A stretch of 64,000 nucleotides of DNA. Origin: Agromyces protaetiae. Lineage in GTDB: Bacteria > Actinomycetota > Actinomycetes > Actinomycetales > Microbacteriaceae. The stretch lies in NCBI RefSeq assembly GCF_030866785.1, contig NZ_CP133018.1, forward strand, positions 4,117,721-4,181,720, read 5' to 3'. Below are positions 26,501 through 35,562 of the stretch, one piece after another. Below the pieces are notes generated by a model. The model ran no database searches, was not told where the DNA came from, and saw only the letters and a list, made by a program, of their open reading frames with translations. The position numbers and the translations under genes were made by a program. Position 1 is the first letter of the stretch; every line of letters begins with the position of its first letter.

Positions 26501-27625
26501 CTATTCTTCCAGTGCGGCGGGGAGCGGGGAAGCCGTGACGCCCCACGACTCGAGGATGAGCCGCGCATTGTGGATCTGGCTGCCGAGGTACGTCTCGCCA
26601 TCGGTGCCCTCGGCGCCGAGCGAGTCGCCGTAGAGCGCGTCGTCGCCCGCGTACACCGCGACGCCGGCCTCCCGCGCGATGGTCTCCGCGGCCTTGGGCG
26701 AGATGGAGCCCTCCGAGAAGACCGCTTGCACGCCGGTCGCCGTGATGCGAGCCACGAGCTCGTCGATCTCGGCCGCGCTCGGCTCGGCATTGTCGTCGAA
26801 GCTCGGGATCACGCTGCCGACGAACGTGATGCCGTAGGCGTCGAGGAAATAGGTGAACGCATCGTGGTTGGTGACCAGCAGGCGCTGCTCGGCCGGGACC
26901 GTGTCGACGTTCTCGGCGATCCAGGTGTCGAGGGCCTCGAGCTTGGCCTCGTACGCGGCCTCGTTGTCCTCGATCTCGGCGGCATCGAGGCCGTCGACGT
27001 CGGCCAGCCCGTGCGCGATGTTGTGCACCATCACCGCGGCGAGCGCAGGATCGGTCCAGATGTGCGGATTGCCGTCTTCGTGCGCGTGGTCGTGGTCGTC
27101 GGCGTGGTCGTGGTCGTCGGCGTGGTCGTGGTCGTCGTGTGCGGCGTCGTCGGCGTGCTCGTCTTCAGCGTGATCGTGATCGTGATCCTCGCCCTCGGCG
27201 TGGTCATGGGCGTGGTCCTCCTCGCCGGCGTGCGAGTGCGTGCCGTGCGTCTCGATGCCGTCGCCCGCGTCGATCAGCACACCGTCGAAGCCCGAGGCGC
27301 TCACGGCGTCCTCGACCCAGGACTCGAGCCCGGCGCCGTTGATGACGAGCGCGTCCGCGTTCGCGAGCGCGGCCAGCTGCGCGGCCGACGGGTCGAACGA
27401 GTGGGCGCTCTGGCCTGGGGTGAGCATCTGCGTGACGGCGGCCTGCTCCCCCACGAGCTCACGTGTGAAGTCACCGACCTGCGTCGTGGTCGCGACGATC
27501 GACACGCCGTCCGGCTCTGCGGCCGCGCCGGCGCATCCGCTGAGTGCCACCGCGGTCGTCGTGAGGACGCCGCCCACCAAGAGCGCGCGCGAGAGGACGG
27601 ACCGGGCAGGGCGGGGTGCAGACAT
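26501..27625 (-). CDS. znuA: Zinc ABC transporter substrate-binding lipoprotein with His-rich loop
   Basis: A 374-residue ZnuA. Signal peptide with lipobox LSGC (Cys31). Metal ligands are His75 in GQSAHSFDP, His198 in NPHIW and the His in NHDAFTYF. Between the first two lies a very His/Asp/Glu-rich loop (about 127-192) of HDHxH repeats that probably collects zinc. The DNA behind it (about 27075-27230) is made of imperfect repeats, so the loop length may vary between strains. It is the first gene of znuA-znuC-znuB-znuB-zur; a Zur box stands 19 bases upstream. Confidence 0.92.
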   Translation of the reverse strand: MSAPRPARSVLSRALLVGGVLTTTAVALSGCAGAAAEPDGVSIVATTTQVGDFTRELVGEQAAVTQMLTPGQSAHSFDPSAAQLAALANADALVINGAGLESWVEDAVSASGFDGVLIDAGDGIETHGTHSHAGEEDHAHDHAEGEDHDHDHAEDEHADDAAHDDHDHADDHDHADDHDHAHEDGNPHIWTDPALAAVMVHNIAHGLADVDGLDAAEIEDNEAAYEAKLEALDTWIAENVDTVPAEQRLLVTNHDAFTYFLDAYGITFVGSVIPSFDDNAEPSAAEIDELVARITATGVQAVFSEGSISPKAAETIAREAGVAVYAGDDALYGDSLGAEGTDGETYLGSQIHNARLILESWGVTASPLPAALEE

Positions 27626-27643
27626 GCGCTCTACGATAGTTTC

Positions 27644-27660
27644 TTGAGAATGATTGTCAA
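27644..27660 (-). promoter_or_regulatory. Zur operator in front of znuA
   Basis: TTGAGAATGATTGTCAA is a near-palindrome of the Zur/Fur type (AAT-G-ATT core with TGA/TCA flanks), ending 19 bases before the znuA start. It overlaps a -10-like element TATCGTAG on the minus strand, so bound Zur would block initiation. Confidence 0.75.
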
Positions 27661-27736
27661 ACTCACGACGCGACGCGACGCGTCATCGTTCGCCGGGGAC
27701 TGGCGCCCGGGTCTGGCAGGTGAGAGGGTGAAGCAC

Positions 27737-28219
27737 GTGGAGCCGACCACGACCCCCCTCACGTTGCATCCGTTCACCCTGGCCGACGCCGAACGCATCC
27801 TCGCGGGCGAGGTGGACCCCTATGACGGCTGGGAGGGCGGCTACTCGTTCGTCGACGAGCCCGAGCTCATCGACGAGTACGTCGCGGCGGTGCAGGCCGG
27901 GGGAGACCCCGCGCCCTTCGGGCCGTACCTCGTACGACGCGGCGCGCACGGCGCGGCCATCGGTGGCGTGAACCTCTTCGCCCCCGGCGACGACGGCGCG
28001 GTCGAGTTCGCCTTCGGACTGGTCCCGGCCGTGCGCGGTCAGGGCCTCGCGGTGCACGCGGTGACCGCGGCGCTCGCGATCATCCGTGCGTCCGGCGCCG
28101 GACTCGCACGCGCCGAGGCCGAAATCGGCAACACCCCGGCGCGTCACGCGCTCGAGAAAGCGGGCCTGACCGAGGTCGGCCGCAATGGCGACTCGGTCGT
28201 CTACGAGCGCCGCCTCTGA
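27737..28219 (+). CDS. GNAT-family N-acetyltransferase
   Basis: A 160-residue RimJ/RimL-type GNAT. Acetyl-CoA binding pattern: GLVPAVRGQGLAVHAV, in which RGQGL is the R/Q-x-x-G-x-G/A loop, and the C-terminal NTPARHALEKAGLTEVG motif. GTG 27737 is chosen with GAGAGGG eight bases upstream; GTG 27728 is three codons earlier. It is divergent from znuA, so its promoter may overlap the Zur box, but nothing else links it to zinc. Its substrate is unknown. Confidence 0.8.
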   Translation: MEPTTTPLTLHPFTLADAERILAGEVDPYDGWEGGYSFVDEPELIDEYVAAVQAGGDPAPFGPYLVRRGAHGAAIGGVNLFAPGDDGAVEFAFGLVPAVRGQGLAVHAVTAALAIIRASGAGLARAEAEIGNTPARHALEKAGLTEVGRNGDSVVYERRL

Positions 28220-28294
28220 GCCGCGCGTCGCCGCCGAGCCGGCTGCGGCCGTTCAGCGGTGCGCGGCCTCGCCGCGCGCGATCACTCCAGCCCA

Positions 28295-29692
28295 TCACTC
28301 CAGCAGGAGGGCCGGCTCCTCGATGATCGACGCGACGTCGGCGAGGAAGCGGCTCGCCACGTCGCCGTCGACGACGCGGTGATCGAACGATCCGCCGATC
28401 GTGGTGACGAACCGCGGTCGCACCTCGCCGTCGACGACCCACGGCTTCTGCCGGATCGTGCCGAGCGCGACGATCGCGACCTCACCGGGGTTCAGGATCG
28501 GGGTGCCCGTGTCCATGCCGAAGACACCGATGTTCGTGATGGTGATCGTGCCGCCCCGCATCTCGGCCGGCTGCGTCTTGCCCTCGCGCGCAGTGAGCGT
28601 GAGCTGTTCGAGGGCCGCGGCCAGTTCGACCATCGTCATCGCCTGCGCGTCCTTCACGTTCGGGACGATGAGCCCCCTCGGCGTCGCCGCGGCGATGCCG
28701 AGGTTGACGAAGTGCTTGACGATGATCTCTTCGTCGGTCCACTGCGCATTGGCCGTGGGGTTCCGGCGCACCGCCCAGATGAGGGCCTTCGCCATGATGA
28801 GGAGGGGCGAGACCTTCACGCCCGCGTAGTCCGGCGAGGACTTGAGGCGCTTGACGTATTCCATGGTCCGGGTCGCGTCGACATCCACGAACACCGATAC
28901 ATGCGGCGCGGAGTATGCGCTCTGCACCATCGCGTTGGCGATCGCCTTGCGCACGCCCTTCACGGGAATGCGGCTCTCGCGAGCGGCCGGCGGCTCGGGA
29001 GTCTGGATGTTGCGGAAGACACTCGCCTGGCTGGCCTCGCGGATGACGTCGTCGCGCGTGACATCGCCGATCGGCCCGGTCGGCGTGACGCGGGTGAGGT
29101 CGACGCCGAGGTCTTTCGCGAGCTTGCGGATCGGCGGCTTCGCGATCACGGGCAGCGACGACTCGGCCCGGCGCTCGGCCGCGGCCGGCTGGGCGGCGCC
29201 CACGGGGGCGGGCGGTGCAGGGGGTACGACCTGCTCGGCGACAGCCGGCACCGCGGGAGCGGCGGCCGCGAGCTTCTCGTGCGCCGTGCCCGGTGACGCG
29301 TGCCGACGCCGGCGGCTCTGAGCTGGTCCTGAACTGCCGTGCCCCACGAGCACCGCGCCACTCGCCTCGGGCGACGCCGGCGTCGCCGTGGGCGCCGTGG
29401 GCGCTTCAGCTCGCGGCTGACCCGGCGCCTCGCCGGAAGAGCCCTCGGCGGCGTCCGTGCTGATGACGAGGATCGGCGTGCCGACGTCGACCGTCGCTCC
29501 CTCCTCGACGAGCAGCTCGGCGACGACGCCCTCGAACGCACTCGGCAGCTCGACGAGCGACTTCGCGGTCTCGATCTCGACGAACACCTGATCGAGGGCG
29601 ATGCGGTCGCCGGGGGCGACGCGCCACTGCACGATCTCGGCCTCGGTCAGGCCCTCGCCGACGTCGGGCAGGGGGAACCGGATCTCGCTCAT
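28295..29692 (-). CDS. bkdC: Branched-chain 2-oxoacid dehydrogenase E2 (dihydrolipoyl acyltransferase)
   Basis: A 465-residue E2. Lipoyl domain at 1-80 with lipoyl lysine in [12 protein letters not shown]; an Ala/Pro-rich hinge to about 180; peripheral-subunit-binding domain around 185-220 ([19 protein letters not shown]); catalytic domain from about 240 with [10 protein letters not shown] near the end supplying the His and Asp of transacylation. It transfers acyl groups from E1 to CoA. It is the last gene of the E1 alpha-E1 beta-E2 set. No E3 gene is present here; the shared lipoamide dehydrogenase must be elsewhere. A pyruvate or acetoin substrate is less likely but not excluded. Confidence 0.88.
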   Translation of the reverse strand: MSEIRFPLPDVGEGLTEAEIVQWRVAPGDRIALDQVFVEIETAKSLVELPSAFEGVVAELLVEEGATVDVGTPILVISTDAAEGSSGEAPGQPRAEAPTAPTATPASPEASGAVLVGHGSSGPAQSRRRRHASPGTAHEKLAAAAPAVPAVAEQVVPPAPPAPVGAAQPAAAERRAESSLPVIAKPPIRKLAKDLGVDLTRVTPTGPIGDVTRDDVIREASQASVFRNIQTPEPPAARESRIPVKGVRKAIANAMVQSAYSAPHVSVFVDVDATRTMEYVKRLKSSPDYAGVKVSPLLIMAKALIWAVRRNPTANAQWTDEEIIVKHFVNLGIAAATPRGLIVPNVKDAQAMTMVELAAALEQLTLTAREGKTQPAEMRGGTITITNIGVFGMDTGTPILNPGEVAIVALGTIRQKPWVVDGEVRPRFVTTIGGSFDHRVVDGDVASRFLADVASIIEEPALLLE

Positions 29693-29744
29693 GCCTTCAC
29701 CCTTTCACCAGATGTATCCCGTGCGCCGTATGCCCTGGTCGTCG

Positions 29745-30815
29745 TCAGAACGCCAGCGCCCGGTCGACGGCCTCGAGCACGCGGTCGGGGCTCGGCAGGA
29801 ACTCGGTCTCGAGGGCCGCCGGCGGGAACGGCGTGTCGAAGCCCGAAACCCGCAGCACCGGTGCCTGCAGCGAGTAGAACGCGCGTTCGGCGACGGTCGC
29901 CGCGATCTCGGAGCCGATGCTCACGTTGCCGTACGCCTCCTGCGCGACGACGAGACGCCCGGTGCGCTCGACCGAGTCGATCAGCGGCCCGTAGTCGATG
30001 GGGGAGAGGCTGCGGAGGTCGACGACCTCGAGGCTGGTGCCCTCGTCGGCCGCGATGTCCGCTGCCTGCAGCAGGGTGGCGATCATCGCACCATGTCCGA
30101 CGACAGTCACATCCGTGCCCTGGCGCATGATGCGGCTGGAGTGCAGCGGCAGCCCCGCGTGGTCGAGGTCGACCGGCCCCTTCGGCCAGTACCGGCTCTT
30201 CGGCTCGAAGTACAGCACGGGATCGTTCGAGCGGATCGCCTCCTGGATCATCCAGTAGGCGTCGTGCGGGTTCGACGGGCTGACCACGCGGAGGCCCGGG
30301 GTGTGCGCGAAGTAGGCCTCGGGGCTCTCCTGGTGGTGCTCGATCGATCCGATGTGGCCGCCGTAGGGCACGCGGATCACGATCGGCATCGAGACGCGGC
30401 CGTCGTGGCGGAGCGTCTGGCGCGACAGCTGGGTGGTGATCTGGTCGAACGCCGGAAAGATGAAGCCGTCGAACTGGATCTCCACGACGGGCCGGTATCC
30501 GCGCATGGCGAGTCCGATCGCGGTACCGACGATGCCCGACTCCGCGAGCGGCGTGTCGAGCACGCGGCGCTCGCCGAACTCGTCCTTCAGCCCCTCGGTC
30601 ACTCGGAAGACGCCGCCGAGCGAGCCGATGTCCTCGCCCATCAGCAGCACCTTGTCGTCGGCGCGCAGCGCCTCGCGCAGCCCCGCCGTGATCGCCTTGG
30701 CCATGGAAAGGGTGTGCACACCGCGGACATCTTCGGGCTGGTCGGGCTCGGTGCCCGATCCGTCAGCGACGGGCGACTCCGTCTTCATTCCGGTCTCGGC
30801 ATATGTGTCGGTCAT
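29745..30815 (-). CDS. bkdB: Branched-chain 2-oxoacid dehydrogenase E1 component beta subunit
   Basis: A 356-residue transketolase-like pyrimidine-binding subunit. The conserved stretches are LLMGEDIGSLGGVFRVTEGL, DTPLAESGIVGTAIGLAMRG and HIGSIEHHQESPEAYF. An unusual N-terminal extension of about 35 residues, rich in acidic and polar residues, precedes the domain. Its start overlaps the E1 alpha stop by four bases (ATGA), so they are translationally coupled. With E1 alpha it decarboxylates the 2-oxoacid with thiamine diphosphate. Confidence 0.9.
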   Translation of the reverse strand: MTDTYAETGMKTESPVADGSGTEPDQPEDVRGVHTLSMAKAITAGLREALRADDKVLLMGEDIGSLGGVFRVTEGLKDEFGERRVLDTPLAESGIVGTAIGLAMRGYRPVVEIQFDGFIFPAFDQITTQLSRQTLRHDGRVSMPIVIRVPYGGHIGSIEHHQESPEAYFAHTPGLRVVSPSNPHDAYWMIQEAIRSNDPVLYFEPKSRYWPKGPVDLDHAGLPLHSSRIMRQGTDVTVVGHGAMIATLLQAADIAADEGTSLEVVDLRSLSPIDYGPLIDSVERTGRLVVAQEAYGNVSIGSEIAATVAERAFYSLQAPVLRVSGFDTPFPPAALETEFLPSPDRVLEAVDRALAF

Positions 30816-31945
30816 GCGGTGCCTCCGTCGAGGCCTCGCTCGAACGCGTCGAGCCAGGCGAACTGATCCTGCATGAGCTGGTGCGGCTCACTGTAGACGT
30901 GCGCGAACATCGTCTCGCGCGAAGGCGCCGGCGCCTCGAGCGCGCGCCGACGGAGGTCCGCGGCGACGTCCTGCGCCTCCTGGTCGACCTCGGCGAAGTA
31001 CGCCGCGCTGGCGCCGCGGCCCTCGAGCCACGTGCGGTACCGCGTGATGGGATCGCGCTCGGCCCAGTACTCCTCCTCGGCGCGGGTGCGGTACTTCGTG
31101 GGGTCGTCGGCGGTGGTGTGGGCACCCATGCGATAGGTGACGGCCTCGATGAAGCTCGGGCCGATGCCCGACCGTGCCTCCTCGAGCGCAACCCGGCTCA
31201 CGGCGTAGCTCACGAGCACGTCGTTGCCGTCGATACGCAGGCCGGGCATGCCGAAGCCGGTGCCGCGCAGCGAGATCGGGCTGCGCGACTGCCGCTCGAC
31301 CGGAACAGAGATCGCCCACTGGTTGTTCTGCACGAAGAACACCTGGGGGGTCTGGTAGCTCGACGCGAACACGAGCGCCTCGCTCGCGTCGCCCTGCGAT
31401 GTCGCCCCGTCGCCGTAGTACACGAGCACGGCCGCGTCGGCCTCGGGGTCACCGGTCGCGGTGGCGCCGTCGAAGGTGAGGCCCATCGCGTAGCCCGTCG
31501 CGTGCAGCGTCTGCGAGGCGAGCACCAGCGTGTAGAGGTGGAAGTTCCCGTTCTCCGCCGGGTCCCAGCCGCCGAGCGTCGCACCGCGCAGCAGCGTGAG
31601 GATCTTCACCGGGTCGAGCCCGCGGATCATGCCGACGATGTGTTCGCGGTACGACGGGAAGATGTGATCCTGCGGCCTGGCGGCACGAGCGGAGCCGACC
31701 TGTGCCGCCTCCTGGCCATGGCTCGGCACCCAGAGCGCGAGCTGACCCTGCCGCTGGAGGTTCGCTCCGGCGATGTCGATGCGGCGCGAGATCGTCATGT
31801 CCCGGTAGAACTGCTCGAGCTCGACGTCGGAGAGGGCCTCCACCACCGGAAGGAACTGCTCGGCCTCCGGCGTGGGCCGCAGCTCACCCTCGTGGGTGAG
31901 GAGCTGCAGGGTCGGCGCGGAGAAGTCTCGTTGGAGGGCTGCCAC
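30812..31945 (-). CDS. bkdA: Branched-chain 2-oxoacid dehydrogenase E1 component alpha subunit
   Basis: A 377-residue E1 alpha. The TPP-binding motif is intact: YYGDGATSQGDASEAL, closed by NNQWAISVP. RMGAHTTADDPTKYR is the phosphorylation-loop equivalent of the family. GTG 31945 is the start that keeps the usual length; the upstream frame has no domain support. A CTTGTG-N7-CACAAG palindrome 34 bases ahead suggests transcriptional control. It starts the E1 alpha-E1 beta-E2 operon. Confidence 0.88.
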   Translation of the reverse strand: MAALQRDFSAPTLQLLTHEGELRPTPEAEQFLPVVEALSDVELEQFYRDMTISRRIDIAGANLQRQGQLALWVPSHGQEAAQVGSARAARPQDHIFPSYREHIVGMIRGLDPVKILTLLRGATLGGWDPAENGNFHLYTLVLASQTLHATGYAMGLTFDGATATGDPEADAAVLVYYGDGATSQGDASEALVFASSYQTPQVFFVQNNQWAISVPVERQSRSPISLRGTGFGMPGLRIDGNDVLVSYAVSRVALEEARSGIGPSFIEAVTYRMGAHTTADDPTKYRTRAEEEYWAERDPITRYRTWLEGRGASAAYFAEVDQEAQDVAADLRRRALEAPAPSRETMFAHVYSEPHQLMQDQFAWLDAFERGLDGGTA

Positions 31946-31978
31946 CGTTCCACGGTACTCGCTCTGCCTGACCGCATT

Positions 31979-31997
31979 CTTGTGAGACGGCCACAAG
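31979..31997. promoter_or_regulatory. Palindromic operator candidate of the oxoacid dehydrogenase operon
   Basis: CTTGTG-N7-CACAAG, a perfect 6+6 inverted repeat, 34 bases before the E1 alpha start. Lrp/AsnC-type regulators control bkd operons elsewhere, but no regulator gene is adjacent, so the protein is unknown. Confidence 0.45.
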
Positions 31998-32024
31998 CTC
32001 GACGGCGATTGCTTTGGTGAGCGC

Positions 32025-33122
32025 CTACAGAGCGGCCGGCGGATCGAGTGCGGCGAGGGCCTCGATGACCGCCTGCACCGACGGCTCTTCGCCCACGCTG
32101 ACGCGAATGCCGTCACCGGGGAACGGGCGGGCGACGACCCCCGCGCTCCACAGCGCTTCGGCCGTCGTCTCGGTCGCGTCGCCGGTCGGCAGCCAGATGA
32201 AGTTGCCCTGGGCCGCGGGCACCGGCCAGCCGGCGGCGAGGAGCGCGTCGCGGAGCCGGTCGCGGCGCTCGACGATCGCGGCCACGCGGTCGAGGAGCTC
32301 GGCTTCAGCCTCGGGTTCGAGGGAGGCGAGCGCTCCGGCGGTCGACGCCGCCGTGACGCCGAGCGGGATCGCGGTCGACCGGGCCGCGTCGAGCACGGCG
32401 ACCGGGCCGATGGCGTACCCCACACGCAGCCCGGCGAGACCGTAGGCCTTCGAGAACGTGCGCAGGATGACGAGGTTCGGGTATCGCCGGATGAGCTCGC
32501 GGCCGTCGACGGATGCCTCGTCGCGGACGAACTCGACGTACGCCTCGTCGAGCAGCACGAGCAGGTCCGAAGGCAGCCGGCGCATGAGCGCCGCGAACTC
32601 GTCGGCCGTCACGACGGTTCCCGTGGGGTTGTTGGGGGAGCACACGATGAGCACGCGCGTGCGGTCCGTGACGGCGGCCGCCATGTCGTCGAGTTCGTGC
32701 CCGTGATCCGCCCGGTTGGGCACCTGGACGCTCGTGGCGCCCGAGACCGTGACGAGACCCGGGTATGCCTCGAAGGACCGCCACGCGTAGACGACCTCGT
32801 CTCCGGGGCCTGCCGCCGCCTGGATGAACTGCGCGAGCAGCGAGACCGACCCGGCGCCGACGAGCACCTCGTCGGCCGTGACGCCGTAGCGCTCGGCCAG
32901 TCGCTCCCGGAGCGCGAGCGCGCTCGCGTCGGGGTACCGGTTGACGGCCCCCGCCGCGTCGGCGACGGCCTGGCGCACCGAGGGCAGCGGATCGAACGGA
33001 TTCTCGTTGCTCGAGAGCTTGAATCCGTCGGCCGGGGCGGGGCGGCCCTGCCGGTACGCGGGGAGGGCGGCGATCTCTGGGCGCAGGCGGACGGGTGCCG
33101 GCGCGGGCTCCGAAGCGGTCAC
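32025..33122 (-). CDS. hisC: Histidinol-phosphate / aromatic aminotransferase
   Basis: A 365-residue fold-type I aminotransferase. Motifs: [14 protein letters not shown] near 40-53, the PLP lysine in [17 protein letters not shown], and [12 protein letters not shown] 33122 has GGAGG three bases before it. The sequence is HisC-like, but the gene stands alone and not in a his cluster, so it may be the aromatic/phenylalanine aminotransferase (Pat) paralog common in Actinobacteria. Reaction: amino transfer between glutamate/2-oxoglutarate and imidazole-acetol phosphate or an aromatic oxoacid. Confidence 0.82.
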   Translation of the reverse strand: MTASEPAPAPVRLRPEIAALPAYRQGRPAPADGFKLSSNENPFDPLPSVRQAVADAAGAVNRYPDASALALRERLAERYGVTADEVLVGAGSVSLLAQFIQAAAGPGDEVVYAWRSFEAYPGLVTVSGATSVQVPNRADHGHELDDMAAAVTDRTRVLIVCSPNNPTGTVVTADEFAALMRRLPSDLLVLLDEAYVEFVRDEASVDGRELIRRYPNLVILRTFSKAYGLAGLRVGYAIGPVAVLDAARSTAIPLGVTAASTAGALASLEPEAEAELLDRVAAIVERRDRLRDALLAAGWPVPAAQGNFIWLPTGDATETTAEALWSAGVVARPFPGDGIRVSVGEEPSVQAVIEALAALDPPAAL

Positions 33123-33264
33123 GACCTCCACCGTAGCCGCGAACCACTGCGGAGGGTGTCCCGGCTCTCGGCGCCACAGGGGGCATTCGTCCGCGCGCCA
33201 TGCGGGTTCGCGGCTCGGTTGTCCACCCTGTTCTTGCGGCGGTGGCCTCTGCCAGAGTGGAGCC

Positions 33265-33648
33265 ATGCGGTTCATCATCAAGGTCCTCGTGGTCGCCTTC
33301 GCCCTCTGGCTCACGACATTGATCGTCGCCGGCGTGCACGTCGTGCCGTACGAGGAGACGACCCTCGGCACCGTGCTCACCTATCTATTGGTGGCCCTGA
33401 TCTTCGGTCTGGTGAACGCGATCGTCGGCACGGCGATCCGCATCGTCGCCTTCCCGCTGTACCTCATCACGCTGGGGCTCATCTCGTTCATCGTGAACGG
33501 ACTGCTGCTGCTCATCGTCGACTGGATCAGCGGCCTCATGGGCTTCGGCCTCGTGGTCGACGGCTTCTGGTGGGGCGTGCTGGGCGCACTCGTGCTCGGC
33601 ATCTTCAGCTGGATCATCGGCCTCATCGTGCGGCCGGCCCGGAGCTGA
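33265..33648 (+). CDS. Phage-holin-like (4-TM) membrane protein
   Basis: A 127-residue protein with four hydrophobic helices and almost no loops. The pattern [23 protein letters not shown] is characteristic of the phage holin family 4 / MysC-type proteins common in bacteria. No phage genes are nearby, so it is probably a housekeeping membrane protein. ATG 33265 has GTGGAG six bases ahead. Its 3' end overlaps the convergent hydrolase gene by 26 bases. Confidence 0.78.
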   Translation: MRFIIKVLVVAFALWLTTLIVAGVHVVPYEETTLGTVLTYLLVALIFGLVNAIVGTAIRIVAFPLYLITLGLISFIVNGLLLLIVDWISGLMGFGLVVDGFWWGVLGALVLGIFSWIIGLIVRPARS

Positions 33649-35071
33649 CGCGTGACGCGCGCCAGTCGGTGCGCTCTCCCGAGGCAGTGCCGGTGAAGTC
33701 GCGGATCAGGTCGCCGAAGGCGGCCAGCTCGGGGGCCTTCGAGTGGTCGACGAGCTCGGCGGTCTCGCGGTAGCGGGCGAGTTCGTGCGCGGGCAGCAGC
33801 TCTGCGCCGGCGCCCTCGGCCGTGGGCAGCGCGGCTCGGCTCGCGGTCACAAGGCCGGGCGACGGATGCCCCGGGCCGCCGAGCGCCGGGATCAGGTCCT
33901 CCTCGTGCTCGAGCGAGAGCACGGGCACGTCACCGAGATCCGTACTCGCGACCGGGCCGCCGAGGTTCACGGCACCGACGACGTTGAGCTCATGGTCTGC
34001 CACCATGCCCGCCGCGACGATTCCGCCCGCCGAGTAGCCCACCGGCAGGATGGGGTCGCCGGGACGCGCGCCCGCCTCGGCGAGCGCCTGCCGCACCGCC
34101 CGGTCGGCCGCGCCCGATTCGGCCCCGCTGACCCGGAACCGGTCGAGGCCTGAGTCGTCGGCGATCGCGTGCACATCGCTCGTGAGGTCGAGCGGCTCGG
34201 CGCCGGCGACCGGCGACGCCGCGAGCGTCCCGCCGACGTACACCAGCCACCGCGGCGCGGCCGCCGGTCCATAGCGTTCGACGCGGATCTGCGCAGCGCC
34301 CGGCGCGGGAGCCGGGACACGTCGCGCGATGTCACCCACGCCCGCAGGCGGCGGCACCCTCGACACACCCACCGCGGCGTCACGCCGCACGGCGACCGGG
34401 CCGTCGACGAACGCCCGGCTGCCGAACAGGCCGAGACCGCCCGCCGCACCGAGCAGCAACGACGCGTTCTCGGGCGCGGCGACACCCGCACCGAGCAGCA
34501 TCGCGATCGACGGCGGCAGGCCCCGCAACCCGAGCAGGAACTCGTCGGCCGCGCCACCCGCCGAGCGCACCAGCCGGACGAAGTCCGGGTCCGACAGGAC
34601 CGCGCGTGCCGACGCCTTCGGATTCCACGCCCCGCTCGCCGCCGCCCGCGCGAGCACCGCGCCGATCGCCATGCCGGGTACCACCAGGAACGGCAGGGCG
34701 AACAGGGCGAGGAGCCCCGTGTTCGCGGCCAGGTAGCGCGCCCCGAGGTCCCACATGGCGGTGACCGTGCGCTCGGCGCGCCCGTACTCCTCGGCGCTGC
34801 TGACGAGCGCAGCTCGCAGATGCTGCGTCTGCCATGCTGCAGTCTCAAGGAGCGAACTCGCGTGTGACAGGCCGGATGCCGGACCCCACGAACCGGCACC
34901 GGGCGCGTCGGACACCCCGCTCTGCACGATCCCGCGGCGGATCGCCGCGGCCCGCTCACGCCAGTCGCGACACGCACCCTCGAGCGCGCCGAGCGCGGCC
35001 GCCTCGGCGAACAGCTCGTCGAGCGCCACCCGGCTCCCACCGCCGACACTCACCGTGAGGTCATCGCCCAT
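33623..35071 (-). CDS. Membrane-hairpin protein with C-terminal hydrolase-like domain
   Basis: A 482-residue protein of no family I can name with confidence. Residues 1-105 are mostly helical and resemble the long-helix N-termini of WXG100/LXG-type proteins. A hydrophobic hairpin follows at about 118-143 (LLALFALPFLVVPGMAIGAVL). From about 250 an alpha/beta-hydrolase-like domain starts, with RWLVYVGGT near the oxyanion strand and a nucleophile elbow PVGYSAGG near 353. His in LSLEHEEDLIPAL or PAHELARY may be the acid-base partner. A secretion signal is not obvious. It follows a 101-residue WXG100-like gene by 42 bases and probably forms a unit with it. Confidence 0.62.
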   Translation of the reverse strand: MGDDLTVSVGGGSRVALDELFAEAAALGALEGACRDWRERAAAIRRGIVQSGVSDAPGAGSWGPASGLSHASSLLETAAWQTQHLRAALVSSAEEYGRAERTVTAMWDLGARYLAANTGLLALFALPFLVVPGMAIGAVLARAAASGAWNPKASARAVLSDPDFVRLVRSAGGAADEFLLGLRGLPPSIAMLLGAGVAAPENASLLLGAAGGLGLFGSRAFVDGPVAVRRDAAVGVSRVPPPAGVGDIARRVPAPAPGAAQIRVERYGPAAAPRWLVYVGGTLAASPVAGAEPLDLTSDVHAIADDSGLDRFRVSGAESGAADRAVRQALAEAGARPGDPILPVGYSAGGIVAAGMVADHELNVVGAVNLGGPVASTDLGDVPVLSLEHEEDLIPALGGPGHPSPGLVTASRAALPTAEGAGAELLPAHELARYRETAELVDHSKAPELAAFGDLIRDFTGTASGERTDWRASRVSSGPAAR

Positions 35072-35113
35072 CAGCCCTCACCCACCATTCGCGACGGCCG
35101 GCATACCCGCCGG

Positions 35114-35419
35114 TCACCCCGCTCCCGGGGCATCGGCGATGACCTGGAGCCGCGTCGCCTGCCGGTGCTGCGACTCGCACGCGTCGGCGAGGACCGCCGC
35201 CGCCGCACCGAGCCGGGTGCGGAGGTCATGCAGTCGCGCCTCGTACGCCTCGGCCGCGGTTGAACGCCAGGCGAGACATCGTCCGGTAGGCAGCATGACC
35301 CGCAGGCCGCCCTCGACCTCGGCCAGGAATGCGTCGAGTTCGGCCCGGTGGCGTGCGGCCGCGGCCGCGAGGCGGGTGGCTTCCGGCCCGGGCAGGAGCC
35401 CGGCATGGAGGTTCGGCAT
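35114..35419 (-). CDS. Small WXG100-like protein
   Basis: A 101-residue helical protein without signal or membrane helix. Two long Ala/Leu/Arg-rich helices flank a central WRSTAAEAYEARL, where Trp-Arg-Ser replaces the Trp-x-Gly turn of WXG100 proteins. The size and shape match the ESX/type VII secretion partner family, but the Gly is missing and no EccC or membrane-core gene is present. It is the upstream partner of the membrane-hairpin/hydrolase gene. ATG 35419 is the first in-frame Met with sensible length. Confidence 0.6.
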   Translation of the reverse strand: MPNLHAGLLPGPEATRLAAAAARHRAELDAFLAEVEGGLRVMLPTGRCLAWRSTAAEAYEARLHDLRTRLGAAAAVLADACESQHRQATRLQVIADAPGAG

Positions 35420-35562
35420 CCCGACATCGTCGCGGCACGAGACGGCCCACCCCGAGGCATCCGCTCGATCTGTGAGGTCCGCGCGAGACATCCGTCCCTG
35501 TGGAGGGGCCGTCAACGATCCCTCATCTGGTGCCCGCGCTCCGATCTCGCCAGAATGGAGCA

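Noticed and set aside
33265..33648. Prophage remnant because of the holin-like gene
   Set aside because: The family is common in bacterial chromosomes and no other phage gene is near.
35114..35419. A complete type VII secretion locus
   Set aside because: Only a WXG100-like small protein and one candidate partner are present; no EccB, EccC, EccD or mycosin gene.
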